Positions 63,265-64,000 of a stretch of DNA of 64,000 nucleotides are shown here, in pieces. Source of the stretch: Pseudomonas mendocina (GTDB lineage: Bacteria; Pseudomonadota; Gammaproteobacteria; Pseudomonadales; Pseudomonadaceae); assembly GCF_900636545.1 (NCBI RefSeq), contig NZ_LR134290.1:124001-188000 (forward strand). The letters run 5' to 3'. The notes below the pieces were generated by a model, which was not told the origin of the DNA, made no database searches, and saw nothing but the letters and a program-made list of their open reading frames with translations. The translations under genes and the position numbers were made by a program. The number at the start of each line of letters is the position of its first letter. Positions within the stretch are counted from its first letter, which is position 1.

Positions 63265-64000
63265 CTACAGCGCGAATGGCAGCGGCAGGTTGACCTGCTG
63301 ACGCTGCGCCAGGCGCCGCTGGAATTCGGCGGGGTCGTGGATCAGCACCTCCTGCCCGGCGAAGGACTCGGCGGCGATCAGTCGTGACAGCCAGAAACGC
63401 ACGCAGGCCACGCGTAGCATGGCTGGCCAAAGTTCCGCTTCTGCGGCGCTGAACGGCCGTAGAGCCGCATAAGCGCCTAACAGCGCACGGGCGCGAGCGC
63501 CATCGAGGGTGCCATCCTCGTGCGAACACCAGTCGTTGAGGGTGATTGCCAGGTCGTAGAGCATTGGCCCGGAGCAGGCGTTGTAGAAGTCGATCACCCC
63601 GGCCAGATGGTTGCCGTCGAACAGCACGTTGTCGCGGAACAGATCGGCATGCAGGTTCGCTCGTGGCAGAGCGAGGATGCGCGGTTTCAGCTCGGCGATC
63701 TCGGCCAGTGCATCACGCAGCAGTGGCAATGCCTGCTCGTCGAGTTTCAGGGCCTGGCTCGGACCTTCGGCGAGCATCCAGTCCAGTCCGCGGTCGCTGC
63801 GGCGCTCGATGGGCGCATTACGCGTAGCCAGGTGAATGCGCGCCAGCAGGCTACCCACTTCCTGGCAGTGATGGGCGTTGGCTTCGCGCACATGCTTGCC
63901 GGAAAGCCTGGGCTGTAACAGCGCCGGCTTCTCCGCCAGCGTGCGCAGTGCCTCGTCGTCCTGCGTGCGCAGGGCGTAGGGCACCGGCAAGCCGGCGTCG
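63265..64000 (-). CDS. thrB: Homoserine kinase, ThrB (ChoK-like type), N-terminus cut by the window edge
   Basis: 245 C-terminal residues remain; the protein's start lies beyond base 64000. Motifs are the APH/ChoK fold: LPRANLHADLFRDNVLFDG (catalytic HxDLxxDN) and GVIDFYNACSGPMLYDLAIT (the magnesium-binding D). The end QRQQVNLPLPFAL matches pseudomonad ThrB. It phosphorylates L-homoserine in threonine synthesis. Codons at the right edge read in frame to the last base with no start codon of proper context. Confidence 0.93.
   Translation of the reverse strand, partial: DAGLPVPYALRTQDDEALRTLAEKPALLQPRLSGKHVREANAHHCQEVGSLLARIHLATRNAPIERRSDRGLDWMLAEGPSQALKLDEQALPLLRDALAEIAELKPRILALPRANLHADLFRDNVLFDGNHLAGVIDFYNACSGPMLYDLAITLNDWCSHEDGTLDGARARALLGAYAALRPFSAAEAELWPAMLRVACVRFWLSRLIAAESFAGQEVLIHDPAEFQRRLAQRQQVNLPLPFAL

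Overview
The window reads as a stretch of a Pseudomonas chromosome. It is GC-rich, the genes are closely packed, the protein families and gene orders are typical of the genus, and the spacers carry many Pseudomonas-type REP palindromes (GTGGGAGCGG...CCGCGAA). Gene content points to a denitrifier, possibly of the P. mendocina/P. oleovorans group, but the species is an inference. No rRNA, tRNA, CRISPR array, prophage or transposase gene was seen.

Layout. 1-4.6 kb holds the tail of a TonB-dependent receptor, a dodecin, an NAD-dependent epimerase, a lipoprotein, a fused SpmA/SpmB-type membrane protein, an Ivy-type lysozyme inhibitor and two small membrane proteins. 4.9-11 kb holds a YciA-type thioesterase, a TRAP transporter (binding protein divergent from dctQM), a hexose-6-phosphate mutarotase and small envelope proteins. 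11-14.2 kb holds purK and purE, with a terminator-like hairpin in the purE leader, and a zinc alcohol dehydrogenase. 14.2-22 kb holds two unrecognised secreted/lipid-anchored proteins, an AraC-type regulator, a duplicated REP block, a three-gene unit (LtaS-like transferase, membrane protein, sialidase-like BNR protein) and two PepSY proteins under a TTAAG-N6-TTAAG box. 22-28.5 kb holds an acetylpolyamine amidohydrolase with a polyamine-binding protein, then a LysR regulator divergent from aspA and a dicarboxylate/glutamate symporter.

28.5-47 kb is a denitrification island: norCBD, nirQ-norE-norF, a c551-type cytochrome, nosRZDFYL-tatE, nirV and nirK, two FNR/CRP-type regulators (a DNR-like one second) and dnrP. 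NirK (copper enzyme) makes NO, NorBC reduces it to N2O and NosZ reduces that to N2. NosR/D/F/Y/L and TatE serve NosZ. Three FNR/DNR boxes (TTGAT-N4-ATCAA, one with a single mismatch) and one looser TTG-N8-CAA palindrome sit before norC, between nirQ and the cytochrome gene, before nosR, and between nirK and the regulators. No nirS or heme d1 genes are in the window.

47-54 kb is concerned with amino-acid amide and alanine metabolism: an XRE-type regulator, an AgcS symporter, asparaginase, a GNAT protein, RidA, glutaminase, an AEC transporter and an unknown protein. A MITE-like 145-bp element abuts the glutaminase start. 54.5-63 kb is the aa3-type cytochrome c oxidase locus: coxB, coxA, ctaG, coxC, a DUF2909 protein, SURF1, a small Sco-like protein, ctaA, cyoE and senC/sco. 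The window ends inside thrB (homoserine kinase, ChoK-like type).
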